The notes beneath the pieces are model-generated. The model was given only the letters and a program-made list of their open reading frames with translations, was not told the DNA's origin and did not search any database. The position numbers and the translations under genes are program-made. This document shows, one piece after another, positions 39,274-48,826 of a stretch of DNA of 64,000 bases (position 1 is the first letter of the stretch; each line of letters starts with the position of its first letter). Origin of the DNA: Paraburkholderia sacchari. Its GTDB lineage: Bacteria; Pseudomonadota; Gammaproteobacteria; Burkholderiales; Burkholderiaceae. The DNA is taken from NCBI RefSeq assembly GCF_000785435.2, contig NZ_JTDB02000002.1, forward strand, positions 248,001-312,000. Direction: 5' to 3'.

Positions 39274-40794
39274 TCAGAAGAAGCCCAGCGGCTTGTCGCT
39301 ATAGCTGACAAGCAGGTTCTTCGTCTGCTGATAGTGATCGAGCATCATCTTGTGGTTTTCGCGGCCGATGCCCGACTGCTTGTAACCGCCGAACGCTGCG
39401 TGCGCCGGATACGCGTGATAGCAGTTGGTCCACACGCGCCCCGCCTGAATCTCGCGGCCGAAGCGATACGCGCGCGTGCCGTCACGCGTCCAGATACCGG
39501 CGCCGAGGCCATAAAGCGTGTCGTTGGCAATTTCCAGCGCTTCTTCTTCGGTCTTGAAGGTCGTCACCGAAACGACCGGGCCGAAGATCTCTTCCTGGAA
39601 GATGCGCATCTTGTTGTGGCCGCGGAAAACCGTGGGCTTCACGTAGTAGCCGTCGCCGAGTTCGCCGGCCAGCTTGTTGCGCTCGCCGCCGATCAGGCAT
39701 TGAGCGCCTTCCTGCTTGCCGAGGTCCACGTACGAGAGAATCTTCTCCAGTTGCTCCTGCGAGGCCTGTGCGCCGATCATCGTCTTCGGGTCGAGCGGGT
39801 GGCCTTGCTGGATCGCGGCCACGCGCTTGAGCGCGCGCTCCATGAAACGGTCGTAGATCTTCTCGTCGATCAGCACGCGTGACGGGCAGGTGCACACCTC
39901 GCCCTGGTTGAGCGCGAACATCGCGAAACCTTCTAGCGCCTTGTCGAAGTAGCTGTCGTCGTGATCGAGCACGTCGGCGAAGAAGATGTTCGGGCTCTTG
40001 CCGCCCAGTTCCAGCGTCACGGGAATGATGTTCTGGCTCGCGTACTGCATGATCAGGCGGCCCGTGGTGGTCTCGCCGGTGAAGGCGATCTTGGCGATGC
40101 GGCGGCTCGATGCGAGCGGCTTGCCCGCTTCGAGGCCGAAGCCGTTCACCACGTTGAGCACGCCCGGCGGCAGCAGATCCTGAATCAGTTCCGCGAGTAC
40201 GAGCAGCGAGGCGGGCGTCTGCTCGGCGGGTTTGAGCACCACGCAATTGCCGGCGGCGAGTGCGGGCGCGAGCTTCCAGGCGGCCATCAGGATTGGAAAG
40301 TTCCACGGGATGATCTGGCCCACCACGCCGAGCGGCTCGTGAAAGTGGTAAGCGACGGTGTCGTGATCGATTTCCGAGATGCCGCCTTCCTGCGCGCGCA
40401 CGCAACTCGCGAAGTAGCGGAAATGGTCGATGGCGAGCGGAATGTCGGCGGCGAGCGTCTCGCGCAGCGGTTTGCCGTTATCGATGGTTTCGGCTACTGC
40501 GAGCTTTTGCAGGTTTTGTTCGAGACGATCGGCGATGCGATTGAGGATGTTGGCGCGCTCAGTCGACGAGGTCCTGCCCCACGCAGCCTTGGCCTTGTGC
40601 GCGGCGTCGAGCGCGAGTTCGACATCGGCTTCGCGCGAGCGCGGAATCGAGGTGAACGGATGGCCGGTGATAGGCGAAATATCGTCGAAATATTCGCCGC
40701 CGAGCGGCGCCACCCATTCGCCGCCGATGAAGTTGCCGTATTGCTTCTTGTAGGGGAATTCGGTGTTCAAAAACTGCATGTCTGCGTGATTCAT
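39274..40794 (-). CDS. NAD-dependent aldehyde dehydrogenase (AcoD/AldB type)
   Basis: Encodes 506 residues, the typical length of acetaldehyde dehydrogenases of this group. The catalytic Glu lies in LELGGKSP and the catalytic Cys in [11 protein letters not shown] (about residue 300); PWNFP and [10 protein letters not shown] bind NAD. It oxidises acetaldehyde or other short aldehydes to acids during alcohol or acetoin breakdown. A DUF779 gene follows. Upstream, sigma54-like elements and nested palindromes suggest activation by an AcoR-type regulator. Confidence 0.92.
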   Translation of the reverse strand: MNHADMQFLNTEFPYKKQYGNFIGGEWVAPLGGEYFDDISPITGHPFTSIPRSREADVELALDAAHKAKAAWGRTSSTERANILNRIADRLEQNLQKLAVAETIDNGKPLRETLAADIPLAIDHFRYFASCVRAQEGGISEIDHDTVAYHFHEPLGVVGQIIPWNFPILMAAWKLAPALAAGNCVVLKPAEQTPASLLVLAELIQDLLPPGVLNVVNGFGLEAGKPLASSRRIAKIAFTGETTTGRLIMQYASQNIIPVTLELGGKSPNIFFADVLDHDDSYFDKALEGFAMFALNQGEVCTCPSRVLIDEKIYDRFMERALKRVAAIQQGHPLDPKTMIGAQASQEQLEKILSYVDLGKQEGAQCLIGGERNKLAGELGDGYYVKPTVFRGHNKMRIFQEEIFGPVVSVTTFKTEEEALEIANDTLYGLGAGIWTRDGTRAYRFGREIQAGRVWTNCYHAYPAHAAFGGYKQSGIGRENHKMMLDHYQQTKNLLVSYSDKPLGFF

Positions 40795-40909
40795 CTGCGT
40801 GCTCCTCGCTTGTCTCTATCGATATGGACGTGCGCGGTCCTCATGTGCTGATGGTGCTGACGGCCGCGCAACCGGAGCGCATTAACGCCAGAACCATGCC
40901 AGTGAGCAC

Positions 40910-40924
40910 GCAACCACGGTGCGG
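40910..40924 (-). promoter_or_regulatory. Possible sigma54 promoter of the aldehyde dehydrogenase gene
   Basis: Read on the - strand: CCGCAC (-24 region), five bases, TTGC (-12). The -12 and spacing fit the sigma54 consensus TGGCAC-N5-TTGC, but the first two -24 bases differ. It lies about 115 bp upstream of the start codon. Confidence 0.35.
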
Positions 40925-41012
40925 CGGGCGTTTGAGGGACCGTCGGGGGCAAAAAGCGGCGTCAGGCGCCGCTACGCGATGCGAGAGCGCAGGCGTGTGT
41001 TGTGCCGTGGCG

Positions 41013-41049
41013 GAACAGCGCGGCGCGACGCTGTTCAGAAAAGGAACAG
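41013..41049. promoter_or_regulatory. Nested palindromes, possible enhancer site for an AcoR-type activator
   Basis: GAACAGCG (41013-41020) and CGCTGTTC (41029-41036) are an 8-bp inverted repeat; CTGTTC (41031-41036) and GAACAG (41044-41049) form a second, overlapping one. They lie about 90-140 bp upstream of the sigma54-like promoter, the usual place for an enhancer-binding protein, and just before a divergent small gene. Confidence 0.42.
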
Positions 41050-41155
41050 ACGAGGAACAACAGCAGAGCAATGCGGAGAGCGGCGCGTGGAAAAATGCGG
41101 CGCGCACGGCCCGCATGCTGTAGGCTTTGCACCCGTAACAGCAAGGAGAGTTTGC

Positions 41156-41350
41156 ATGTCGAACACATTCGTCTGCCGCAATCAGTCGTGCGGCACCCCG
41201 TGGGAGCAGAGCGAGGTGGTGATCAAGAACGAGGGCCAAGGGCCTCTGTTCCGTTGCCCGCTGTGCGGCGCCCGCAATTACCTCGAGCAGTTCGAAGACG
41301 ACGACGGCAACGTCGTCTACGAGCAGGTGGACGGCAAGCCGTTTCTCTAA
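41156..41350 (+). CDS. Small zinc-ribbon-like protein
   Basis: Encodes 64 residues; AAGGAGAG lies seven bases before the ATG. Four Cys occur in two pairs (VCRNQSC and RCPLC), a possible zinc ribbon, followed by an acidic tail (EDDDGN). The family is not known to me; its small size and cytoplasmic character suggest a nucleic-acid- or protein-binding role. It diverges from the aldehyde dehydrogenase gene. Confidence 0.78.
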   Translation: MSNTFVCRNQSCGTPWEQSEVVIKNEGQGPLFRCPLCGARNYLEQFEDDDGNVVYEQVDGKPFL

Positions 41351-41375
41351 TCCGGGGGCGCGCCCGCATGGGGCG

Positions 41376-41693
41376 TCAGAGGATTTCGGACGCGAGCGAG
41401 ATGCCGAAGATCAGGCCGCCGACCAGACCGAGCGCGCGGCCGACGAGCAGCAGATTCAGGTCTTCATCGAGCATGCCGGCGTCGCGCCGCTCGCGCAGCA
41501 CTGTCCGGTGGAGCAGCGGACGCGGGAACAACAGGCACGCCGAAATCAGGGCCGGCACGGCTAGCCGGACAAGTGCGCCGTAATGGCGATCAGATGGAAA
41601 ATCGGCCCAGACCAGCAGCACAACGAGAAGCGCGGTGAGGATTGCGCCGACGATTGCGCCGGCGACGAGTTTGTCCGTGGGATGCCCGTGCAT
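41376..41693 (-). CDS. Hypothetical membrane protein
   Basis: Encodes 105 residues with three likely membrane helices (about residues 8-28, 42-56 and 84-102), separated by short Arg-rich and acidic loops. I do not recognise the family. It is convergent with the zinc-ribbon gene (stops 25 bp apart). Confidence 0.65.
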   Translation of the reverse strand: MHGHPTDKLVAGAIVGAILTALLVVLLVWADFPSDRHYGALVRLAVPALISACLLFPRPLLHRTVLRERRDAGMLDEDLNLLLVGRALGLVGGLIFGISLASEIL

Positions 41694-41939
41694 GACAACT
41701 GCCCAAGTGTTTTTGATGGCACCATCATCTGATGTATGTCAGGAAATCCACATCGGAGCAGTCCTAAAACACTTGCACCACGGTTGTCGCGGCGCATAAG
41801 CGATAAGCATGATGCGTGCCAATACACGCATTTTGCGACAGATTTGCACCTATCCGTTCGAGTAGGCTGGCGTCGCCCCGTCATCGTCCTACAGTACCGT
41901 CATACGAAAAGAAACACTGTCGTCCATACGGGGTGCACC

Positions 41940-42218
41940 ATGACATTTGTCGAACAAGAAATCGCGCACATTGCACGCGTGATGCCGCTCTCGCTCGCGG
42001 GCGACTTCGAAGAACCGGTCATGGGCGTCGAATATTGGCGCAATCGGCTGCATACCCTGCTCCAGCAAAATCATTTGACCCACGCTCAGCTTGCGACCGT
42101 CGATACGCTTTTGCGTCAGCTCGACGGTTTCGAGGTGTTTGGTCGTTGGCTGCCGCAATCGAAGGTGGTGGCGCGTCTTGCTGTGCGGATGAAGCAAACC
42201 AGATTGGCGGTGGTTTGA
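41940..42218 (+). CDS. Small conserved hypothetical protein, paralogue of the one at 19.3 kb
   Basis: Encodes 92 residues from ATG 41940. It shares the EQEIAHI-x-RVM, YW-x-x-RL-x-x-LL and LTHAQ-x-x-TVD-x-L-x-x-QL segments with the 79-residue protein at 19273-19512, and has a 15-20 residue basic C-terminal extension (QSKVVARLAVRMKQTR). It is predicted to be helical and cytoplasmic, with no known function. The extension might bind nucleic acid. A terminator follows at 42283. Confidence 0.72.
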   Translation: MTFVEQEIAHIARVMPLSLAGDFEEPVMGVEYWRNRLHTLLQQNHLTHAQLATVDTLLRQLDGFEVFGRWLPQSKVVARLAVRMKQTRLAVV

Positions 42219-42282
42219 ATCGGTTGCCAACCGAACCGTGTGCGCCCTGCGCAGTGTCAAGGCAGGCGCTGAAAAGCAAAAA

Positions 42283-42306
42283 GCCCGGTCAGAGACCGGG
42301 CTTTTT
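42283..42306. terminator. Bidirectional terminator between the small gene and tRNA-Lys
   Basis: GCCCGGTC (42283-42290) and GACCGGGC (42294-42301) form an 8-bp stem with a 3-nt loop; AAAAA precedes and TTTTT follows it, so it can end both the + gene and the - tRNA transcript. Confidence 0.88.
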
Positions 42307-42318
42307 GCATGAATTCGC

Positions 42319-42394
42319 TGGTGGGGCGTGAGTGACTCGAACACTCGACCTACGGATTAAGAGTCCGCTGCTCTACCAACTGAGCTAACGCCCC
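42319..42394 (-). tRNA. tRNA-Lys (anticodon CTT)
   Basis: On the - strand the 76-nt sequence starts GGGGCGTTAGCTCAG. It has the anticodon arm with CTCTTAA around anticodon CTT, the T-arm GTTCGAGTC, and ends ACGCCCCACCA with an encoded CCA. All four stems pair. Confidence 0.97.
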
Positions 42395-42700
42395 CAACAG
42401 AAAAAAAATTATGCACGACTTTTTGAGAGTTGGCAAGCCCTTTTCGCAAAATTCCTGAAAAGTCGTCGTTGGGCCGTGGGCGCTTCCATCAGCGAAGGGC
42501 GGGCGGGGTTTCGGCATAGCGTCGGAATTATGTCGCGTTGGGCCATGGGCGATGCGTCCCGGTATGATGTCGCCACGTCGCGCTGATTCCCGGCCGGCGA
42601 GCCGCGTCGTGCCACCCGATCCCGCTGTCCGAACCGCATGGTGGACCGATCGGGCGACCTTGCCGCGCGGCATGTATTCCAGACCAGAAGGCATAAGACG
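42395..42700. other. Gap before the thioesterase gene with a 14-bp direct repeat
   Basis: TTGGGCCGTGGGCG (42469-42482) and TTGGGCCATGGGCG (42538-42551) differ by one base and lie 69 bp apart. The second copy is just before a -10-like TATGAT (42563-42568). They could be regulator sites, but this is weak. Nothing else was seen. Confidence 0.4.
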
Positions 42701-43105
42701 ATGGACGAAAAGGCAATCGACGCGCTGCTCGAGCGCGTGCTGGCGCCGTGGGTGAAGGCGCTCAGGATGAGGCCGGTCGAGGTCACCGAGGAGAGCGCCA
42801 CGATGCGTCTGCCGTTTTCCGGCGAACTGCGTCATTCGGGCGGCGGGATTTGCGGCCAGGTCTTCATGGCGGCCGCGGACACGGCGATGATCGTCGCCAT
42901 TACCGCCGCGCTCGGCGAATTCAAGCCCATGACCACCGTTGCGCTCAACACCAATTTCATGCGCGCCGTGCGCAAGGGCGACGTGACGATCACCGCACGT
43001 GTGCTGCGCATGGGCCGCAATCTGGTGTTCGGCGAAATAGAACTCTACGACGAAGAGGGCCGCATGGCCGTCCACGCGACCTCGACTTACGCGCTCCTCG
43101 ACTAA
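42701..43105 (+). CDS. PaaI-family hotdog-fold thioesterase
   Basis: Encodes 134 residues. The hotdog-fold pattern is clear: HSGGGICGQVFMAAADTAMIVAI (about residues 46-68) contains the long central helix with a catalytic Asp, then a TVALNTNFMRAVRKGDVTITARVLR strand pair. It probably hydrolyses an acyl- or aryl-CoA in the cytosol. A patatin-like gene follows 38 bp downstream on the same strand, which may indicate a shared lipid role. Confidence 0.86.
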   Translation: MDEKAIDALLERVLAPWVKALRMRPVEVTEESATMRLPFSGELRHSGGGICGQVFMAAADTAMIVAITAALGEFKPMTTVALNTNFMRAVRKGDVTITARVLRMGRNLVFGEIELYDEEGRMAVHATSTYALLD

Positions 43106-43143
43106 GCTCTAGCCTTCGGCACGATCTGAAAGATAGAGGGCGC

Positions 43144-44040
43144 ATGTTCGATCAAGTGGTCTTTGCTGGCGGCGGCAATCGTTGCTGGTGGCAGGCGGGG
43201 TTCTGGGATGTCGTGCAGCCCGAGTTGCGGATTAGCCCGCGCGTGATTACCGGCATTTCGGCGGGCGCGGCCACCGCCTGCATGCTCTACGTGCGCGACT
43301 CGCAATGGGTCATGCGCTATTACGCGCAAGCGCTCAAGCACAATACGCGCAACGCCTATTGGGGCAACCTGCTGCGCGGCGAGTCGGTGTTCCCGCACTA
43401 CCGCATTTATCGCCAGGCGCTGCTCGACATCTACGGCCCGCACTTTGAGAGGCTGCAGGATGCGCCCGAGATCCGCATCGGCGTTTCGCATCTGCCGCGC
43501 TGGCTCGGCGCGCGCAGCGCCGTCGCGGCGGGGCTCATTGCGTACAACATCGAAAAGCACGTCCGCAAGACGCTGCATCCCACGCTCGGGCGCAAGCTCG
43601 GCTTTCATCCGGAGTTCGTCGTCGCGCAGGATTGCGAGCGCGTGGACGACCTCGCCGATCTCGTGCTGCAGTCCTCCTGCACGCCGCCTTTCACGCCGGT
43701 CCTGCGCCGCAACGGCCGGCCCGTGCTCGACGGCGGCATGGTCGACAATGTGCCCGTGGGCGCGCTCGACGATACGCCGGGCCGCGTGCTCGTGATGGTG
43801 ACGCGCCTGTATCCGCGTCCTCAGATGTTCGTCGTGAAGCACCACACGCGAGGGGCGGGCGGTGAAGCCAGCGGCGAGCAGCAGCGCCTGTATGTGCAGC
43901 CTTCGGCGAAGGTGCCGATTTCGAGTTGGGACTACACGAGCCCGCAGCAGATGCAGCACGCCTACAACCTGGGCGCCGAGGACGGCGAGCGTTTCCTCGA
44001 ACGTTTGCCCGAAGTATTCGAGGCTGCCGCGCACGCGTGA
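43144..44040 (+). CDS. Patatin-like phospholipase
   Basis: Encodes 298 residues. The patatin catalytic dyad is Ser 39 in GISAG and Asp 196 in LDGGMVDN; the oxyanion loop is GGGNR (9-13) at the N-terminus. It hydrolyses acyl ester bonds of phospholipids or related lipids. No signal peptide is visible, so it acts in the cytosol or is secreted by another route. It may form an operon with the thioesterase gene; a terminator follows. Confidence 0.87.
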   Translation: MFDQVVFAGGGNRCWWQAGFWDVVQPELRISPRVITGISAGAATACMLYVRDSQWVMRYYAQALKHNTRNAYWGNLLRGESVFPHYRIYRQALLDIYGPHFERLQDAPEIRIGVSHLPRWLGARSAVAAGLIAYNIEKHVRKTLHPTLGRKLGFHPEFVVAQDCERVDDLADLVLQSSCTPPFTPVLRRNGRPVLDGGMVDNVPVGALDDTPGRVLVMVTRLYPRPQMFVVKHHTRGAGGEASGEQQRLYVQPSAKVPISSWDYTSPQQMQHAYNLGAEDGERFLERLPEVFEAAAHA

Positions 44041-44073
44041 AGAAGGTGCGAACGTTGCGCGCACCATGAAAAA

Positions 44074-44095
44074 GGCGGCCTGGGCCGCCTTTTTG
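44074..44095. terminator. Bidirectional terminator after the patatin gene
   Basis: GGCGGC (44074-44079) and GCCGCC (44084-44089) with a 4-nt loop, flanked by A5 and T5, between convergent genes. Confidence 0.85.
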
Positions 44096-44115
44096 TTCTT
44101 TCGCCGCTTGTGTGA

Positions 44116-45129
44116 CTAGCGGCGGCGCACGCCCTGCAGCGCCTCGGGATTCGCAACGTGCGAGTAATCGCCCGCATCGAACGCGAGGATATTGCGGAAC
44201 GCCGCGCCGAAGTAAAGCTCATAGCTCTCGCGTTCCACATAGCCGATGTGCGGCGTGCAGATTACGTTTTCCATGCGCAGCAGGCTGTAGCCCTGGAGGA
44301 TCGGCTCGCTCTCGAACACGTCGATGGCGACCATGCCCGGCCGGTTGTGCGAGAGAGCGCCGAGCAGCGCGTTTTCTTCGAGCAGTTCCGCGCGGCTCGT
44401 ATTGACGAGCAGGGCAGTCGGTTTCATGCGCAACAGGTCTTCCTGCTTGACGATGCCGCGCGTGTCGTCGTGCAGGCGCAGGTGCAGCGAGAGGATGTCG
44501 CTCTCCTCGAACAGCGCTTCGCGGCTTGCGGCTGCTTCATAGCCGTCGGCGCGTGCGGCTTCGAGCGAGTGCTCGCGGCCCCACACGACCACGCGCATGC
44601 CGAACGCCTTGCCGTAGCCCGCTACGAGGCGCCCGATCTTGCCGTAGCCCCAAATGCCGAGCGTCTGGCCGCGCAGCACCTGGCCGAGGCCGAAATTGGG
44701 CGGCATCGCCGAGGTCTTGAGGCCCGACTGCTGCCACGCGCCTTGCTTGAGGTTGGCCACGTACTGCGGAATGCGCCGCTGCGCGGCCATGATGAGCGCC
44801 CACGTGAGTTCGGCGGGCGCGACCGGCGAGCCGGTGCCTTCGAGCACGGCGATGCCGCGCTCGCTGCACGCGGCCATGTCGATGTGCGGGCCGGCTTTGC
44901 CCGTCTGGCTGATCATGCGCAGATGCGGGAGTTTGTCGAGCAGTTGCGAGGGGATGCGCGTGCGTTCGCGGATCAGCACGAGCGCGTCTACTTCCGCGAG
45001 GCGGCTCGCGAGCTGGCCGAGACCGCGCACGGTGTTGTTGAAGACCTTGACATCGTGATCGGCAAGCAATTGAAAGCAGTCGAGCTTGCGGACGGCGTCC
45101 TGGTAGTCGTCAAGGATGGCAATTTTCAT
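44116..45129 (-). CDS. D-2-hydroxyacid dehydrogenase family protein
   Basis: Encodes 337 residues from ATG 45129. The Rossmann motif is IWGYGKIGRLVAGYGKAFGM (about residues 148-167). The catalytic set appears as Arg in LVNTSRAELL, a Glu, and His in CTPHIGYVERE. The family reduces 2-keto acids or acts as phosphoglycerate dehydrogenase with NAD(P); it is shorter than SerA and lacks the ACT domain. The exact substrate is unknown. It stands alone, divergent from pckG. Confidence 0.88.
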   Translation of the reverse strand: MKIAILDDYQDAVRKLDCFQLLADHDVKVFNNTVRGLGQLASRLAEVDALVLIRERTRIPSQLLDKLPHLRMISQTGKAGPHIDMAACSERGIAVLEGTGSPVAPAELTWALIMAAQRRIPQYVANLKQGAWQQSGLKTSAMPPNFGLGQVLRGQTLGIWGYGKIGRLVAGYGKAFGMRVVVWGREHSLEAARADGYEAAASREALFEESDILSLHLRLHDDTRGIVKQEDLLRMKPTALLVNTSRAELLEENALLGALSHNRPGMVAIDVFESEPILQGYSLLRMENVICTPHIGYVERESYELYFGAAFRNILAFDAGDYSHVANPEALQGVRRR

Positions 45130-45355
45130 GGCAGCTTGGGTGGTGGTGGCGCACATCTCGGTGCGACTCGATGTTTATCTGGTGGTTATCCCACTATGCA
45201 GCGAGCAGCAGGCTGGTATCAATACAAGGGTGCCTTCCGGCACGCGGAACAGGCGGGTATTCCATTTGCTATTCACTGCTGATGTTCTATGCAATAGCGC
45301 CCGGTACAGCCAGATCGGGTTTGAGTGAGAATTTCCCCCCCTTTTATCAGCTTGA

Positions 45356-45397
45356 AGGGTTCTGACGCAAGCCGCTTTACAGACGGTTGCGAACCCT
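45356..45397 (+). promoter_or_regulatory. Hairpin upstream of pckG, possible regulatory element
   Basis: In the 396-bp gap before pckG, AGGGTTC (45356-45362) pairs with GAACCCT (45391-45397), GCAA (45367-45370) with TTGC (45387-45390) and CCG with CGG inside. This gives a 42-nt stem-loop with two small bulges. A TTGACG (45412-45417) lies just downstream. If transcription starts earlier it would be in the mRNA leader; otherwise it could be an operator. Confidence 0.35.
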
Positions 45398-45525
45398 CGC
45401 TGTCAGGGGCTTGACGACCTGCCTTGCCGCGCGAATGAAGCTGGTGGTTAGCGCGGCCGTGCCTCTCGCATGCAGCGTCGAAAGGGCCCGAATCGATTTT
45501 CATAAGCCCCCATGGAGACATATCG

Positions 45526-47376
45526 ATGAATCATCCTGACTTCCCCGCTCAGGCTGCTGTACAAGCACCGGCTTGGGTCCGGCACCGGAAACTGGTCGAG
45601 TGGGTTCAGAGGGTTGCCGCCCACACCCAGCCCGAGCGCATCGTCTGGTGCGATGGTTCGCAAGAGGAGTACGACCGTTTGTGCCAGCAGATGGTCGACG
45701 CGGGCACGATGCGCCGCCTCAATCCGCAAAAGCGCCCGAACTCGTATCTGGCCTGCTCCGATCCATCGGACGTGGCGCGCGTGGAGGATCGCACCTTCAT
45801 CTGCTGCGAAAAGAAGGAAGATGCCGGCCCCACCAACAACTGGATGGCGCCCGCCGAGATGCGCGCGACGCTCGACGGCCTGTTCGCCGGCTCCATGCGT
45901 GGACGCACGATGTATGTGGTGCCGTTTTCGATGGGGCCGCTAGGTTCCCCCATCGCGCATATCGGCGTCGAGCTTTCTGATAGTCCGTACGTGGCCGTGA
46001 ACATGCGCATCATGACGCGCATGGGCCGCGCCGTGTACGACGTGCTAGGCGAGGACGGTGCGTTCGTGCCATGCGTGCACAGCGTCGGAGCGCCGCTGGC
46101 GGCGGGCGACAAGGACGTGCCGTGGCCATGCAACGACACCAAATACATCGTCCATTTCCCGGAAACGCGCGAGATCTGGAGCTATGGCTCGGGCTACGGT
46201 GGCAACGCGCTGCTCGGCAAGAAGTGCTTTGCGTTGCGCATCGCCTCGACGATGGGCCGCGACGAAGGCTGGCTCGCCGAGCACATGCTGATTCTCGGCG
46301 TGCGCTCGCCCGAAGGGCGCAAGTATCACGTCGCGGCAGCGTTCCCGTCGGCGTGCGGCAAGACCAACTTCGCCATGCTGATCCCGCCGGCCGCCATGAA
46401 CGGCTGGGAAATCACCACGATCGGCGACGATATTGCCTGGATCAAGCCCGGCGCCGATGGCCGCCTCTACGCGATCAATCCGGAAGCCGGCTATTTCGGC
46501 GTCGCGCCGGGCACGAGCGAAAGGACCAACTTCAACGCCATGGCGACGCTCAAGGAGAACGTGATCTTCACGAACGTCGCGCTCACCGACGACGGCGACG
46601 TCTGGTGGGAAGGCATGACGGACGAGCCGCCCGCGCACCTGATCGACTGGCAGGGCAAGGACTGGACGCCGGCCATCGGCAAGGAAACGGGCCGCAAGGC
46701 CGCGCATCCGAACGCGCGCTTCACGGCGCCCGCCTCGCAGTGCCCGTCGATCGATCCCGCCTGGGAGGATCCGAAGGGCGTGGCCATCGACGCCTTCCTG
46801 TTCGGCGGCCGCCGCTCGACCACGGTGCCGCTCGTGACCGAGGCGCGCGACTGGACCGAGGGCGTGTACATGGCCGCGACCATGGGCTCCGAGACCACGG
46901 CGGCGGCGGCGGGGCAGCAGGGCGTGGTGCGGCGCGATCCGTTCGCGATGCTGCCGTTCTGCGGCTACAACATGGCCGATTACTTTGGCCACTGGCTCAA
47001 GGTGGGCGAGCGCCTCTCGAAGCTGGGCGCGACGCAGCCGCGCATTTTCTGCGTGAACTGGTTCCGCAAGGGCGAGGACGGCAAGTTCGTCTGGCCAGGC
47101 TTCGGCGAAAACATGCGCGTGCTCGAGTGGATGGTGCGCCGCATCGAGGGCAAGGCCGAGGGCGCGGACCACGCGTTCGGCGTCTCGCCGCGTTACGGCG
47201 ATCTGAACTGGCACGGCCTGAATTTCACGCCTGCACAGTATGAACAGGTGATCTCGGTCGACGCCGAGGCATGGCGCGCCGAACTCGCGTTGCACGCCGA
47301 GCTTTTCGCCAAGCTCGCCCACGGCTTGCCGCAGGAGCTGAGCGACGCGCGCACGGCACTGGAGACGCGCCTTTAA
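45526..47376 (+). CDS. pckG: Phosphoenolpyruvate carboxykinase (GTP)
   Basis: Encodes 616 residues, typical of the GTP-dependent form, from an ATG with GGAG upstream. The PEPCK-specific P-loop with ACGKTN and the hyper-reactive Cys lies at about residues 276-281. Other family segments are GDDIAWIKP (metal/kinase-2), [12 protein letters not shown] and [14 protein letters not shown]. It converts oxaloacetate and GTP to PEP, CO2 and GDP, the entry step of gluconeogenesis. A LysR gene follows 213 bp downstream on the same strand. Confidence 0.97.
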   Translation: MNHPDFPAQAAVQAPAWVRHRKLVEWVQRVAAHTQPERIVWCDGSQEEYDRLCQQMVDAGTMRRLNPQKRPNSYLACSDPSDVARVEDRTFICCEKKEDAGPTNNWMAPAEMRATLDGLFAGSMRGRTMYVVPFSMGPLGSPIAHIGVELSDSPYVAVNMRIMTRMGRAVYDVLGEDGAFVPCVHSVGAPLAAGDKDVPWPCNDTKYIVHFPETREIWSYGSGYGGNALLGKKCFALRIASTMGRDEGWLAEHMLILGVRSPEGRKYHVAAAFPSACGKTNFAMLIPPAAMNGWEITTIGDDIAWIKPGADGRLYAINPEAGYFGVAPGTSERTNFNAMATLKENVIFTNVALTDDGDVWWEGMTDEPPAHLIDWQGKDWTPAIGKETGRKAAHPNARFTAPASQCPSIDPAWEDPKGVAIDAFLFGGRRSTTVPLVTEARDWTEGVYMAATMGSETTAAAAGQQGVVRRDPFAMLPFCGYNMADYFGHWLKVGERLSKLGATQPRIFCVNWFRKGEDGKFVWPGFGENMRVLEWMVRRIEGKAEGADHAFGVSPRYGDLNWHGLNFTPAQYEQVISVDAEAWRAELALHAELFAKLAHGLPQELSDARTALETRL

Positions 47377-47589
47377 ACATCGGATGAGGGCGGGAGTGTT
47401 CGCTGGCGGCATTGTTTCGATTCTGGAAACAATCGCCGCTGTAACAATGCGTAATAAGTGAAAGTCGAGAAAAACTTAAAGAAATTCCGATAATCTTAGG
47501 CAACTTCTGCACGAATTCTCATGTCGTAGGAGAATTCGCGGTTTCCGCTGCCGTCTTCTGGCAGACAAGCAACAGGCAGGAGTTGTTAC

Positions 47590-48690
47590 ATGGATCATTT
47601 GCAGTCGATGCGAGTATTCGTCAAGGTGGCCGACCTCGGCAGTTTTGCCCGGGCGGCTTCCGCGATGGATATCTCCAATGCGGTTGCAACGCGTCACGTC
47701 GCCGACCTCGAAGGGCGGCTCGGCACGCGTTTGCTCAACCGCACGACCCGCAGCCTCTCCCTCACCGAATCGGGCCAGGTCTATCTCGAGCGGGCCCGCC
47801 AGATTCTCGACGAGCTCGAAGACGTCGAGCAGATGGTGGTGGCGCGCAATCATGAGCCGGTCGGCACACTGCGCATCGTGGCGCCGGTGGTATTCGGGCT
47901 GCACAACCTCGCGCCCGTGCTGCAGACGTACACGCAGCGTTACCCGCAGGTGGTCCCCGACGTCACGCTGGTCGACCGTCAGGTCGATCTCGTTGAAGAA
48001 GGGTTCGATCTGGGCGTTGTGACCGCGCGTCAGATGCGCAGCGCGAGCATCGTCACGCGCCGCCTCACCACGGGCTGCATGACCGTGTGCGCCACGCCGG
48101 CCTACCTGGAAAAGCACGGCACGCCCACGCGCCCCGAGCACCTGATGGAGCATCCGTCGCTGTCGCTGCCCTCGGAGTACTGGGGCGACGAGCGGGTCTT
48201 CACGGGGCCGGAGGGCGAAGTGCGTGTGCGTCCGAGCAACGTGATCATTGCGAACAACACCGAGATGCTGCGCCAGTTCGCGCTGCTCGGCATGGGCATC
48301 ACGATCCTGCCGAGCTACCTGATTGGGCGCGATATGACGCGCGGGCGTCTCGTGCGTCTACTCGGCGAATATCGGCTGCCGCAGGTCGAGATCAACGTCG
48401 CGTACCCTAGCCGCCGCCATCTGCCGGCGAAGGTGCGCACGTTCATCGATCACCTCGTCGAGCACTTCAGCCAGACGCCGAACAGCCAGCTTGGCGAGCA
48501 GTGGGTCAAGGACGGGTTCGCACGCCCGGCGAACGGCGCAGCGCACCCAGCGGCGCCCGAGGCGTTCGACGGCTCGGAGCCCATTTCCGATCTGCTCGAC
48601 GGCGAGCGTCCCGGCGCGCAAAGCGAGCGCCCCTCGAAGGCGCCGCGCGCGGCAGCGCGCACGCGGCCGACGGCGTTGTCGCCGCTATAA
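47590..48690 (+). CDS. LysR-family transcriptional regulator
   Basis: Encodes 366 residues, about 60 longer than typical; AGGAG lies eight bases upstream of the ATG. The N-terminal winged HTH is MDHLQSMRVFVKVADLGSFARAASAMDIS (residues 1-29) followed by LLNRTTRSLSLTESG. The effector-binding domain runs to about residue 300. The last 60 residues are Ala/Pro/Arg-rich and look disordered. The ligand is unknown. It lies between pckG and topB, and a terminator follows. Confidence 0.92.
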   Translation: MDHLQSMRVFVKVADLGSFARAASAMDISNAVATRHVADLEGRLGTRLLNRTTRSLSLTESGQVYLERARQILDELEDVEQMVVARNHEPVGTLRIVAPVVFGLHNLAPVLQTYTQRYPQVVPDVTLVDRQVDLVEEGFDLGVVTARQMRSASIVTRRLTTGCMTVCATPAYLEKHGTPTRPEHLMEHPSLSLPSEYWGDERVFTGPEGEVRVRPSNVIIANNTEMLRQFALLGMGITILPSYLIGRDMTRGRLVRLLGEYRLPQVEINVAYPSRRHLPAKVRTFIDHLVEHFSQTPNSQLGEQWVKDGFARPANGAAHPAAPEAFDGSEPISDLLDGERPGAQSERPSKAPRAAARTRPTALSPL

Positions 48691-48757
48691 GCGCGTTATT
48701 TCGCTTATCAAGCGCCTGATCGGGCGCTTGGGTTTGCATTGGGCCGGAAATAAAAAA

Positions 48758-48788
48758 GCGCAGCTTCGTGAGAAGCTGCGCTTTTTTT
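48758..48788. terminator. Bidirectional terminator between the LysR gene and topB
   Basis: GCGCAGCTT (48758-48766) and AAGCTGCGC (48773-48781) form a 9-bp stem with a 6-nt loop, flanked by A6 and T7, so it serves both convergent genes. Confidence 0.9.
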
Positions 48789-48826
48789 GCTGGCGGGCCG
48801 CTGCAAGCGGCCGCGTAACAGTGTGA

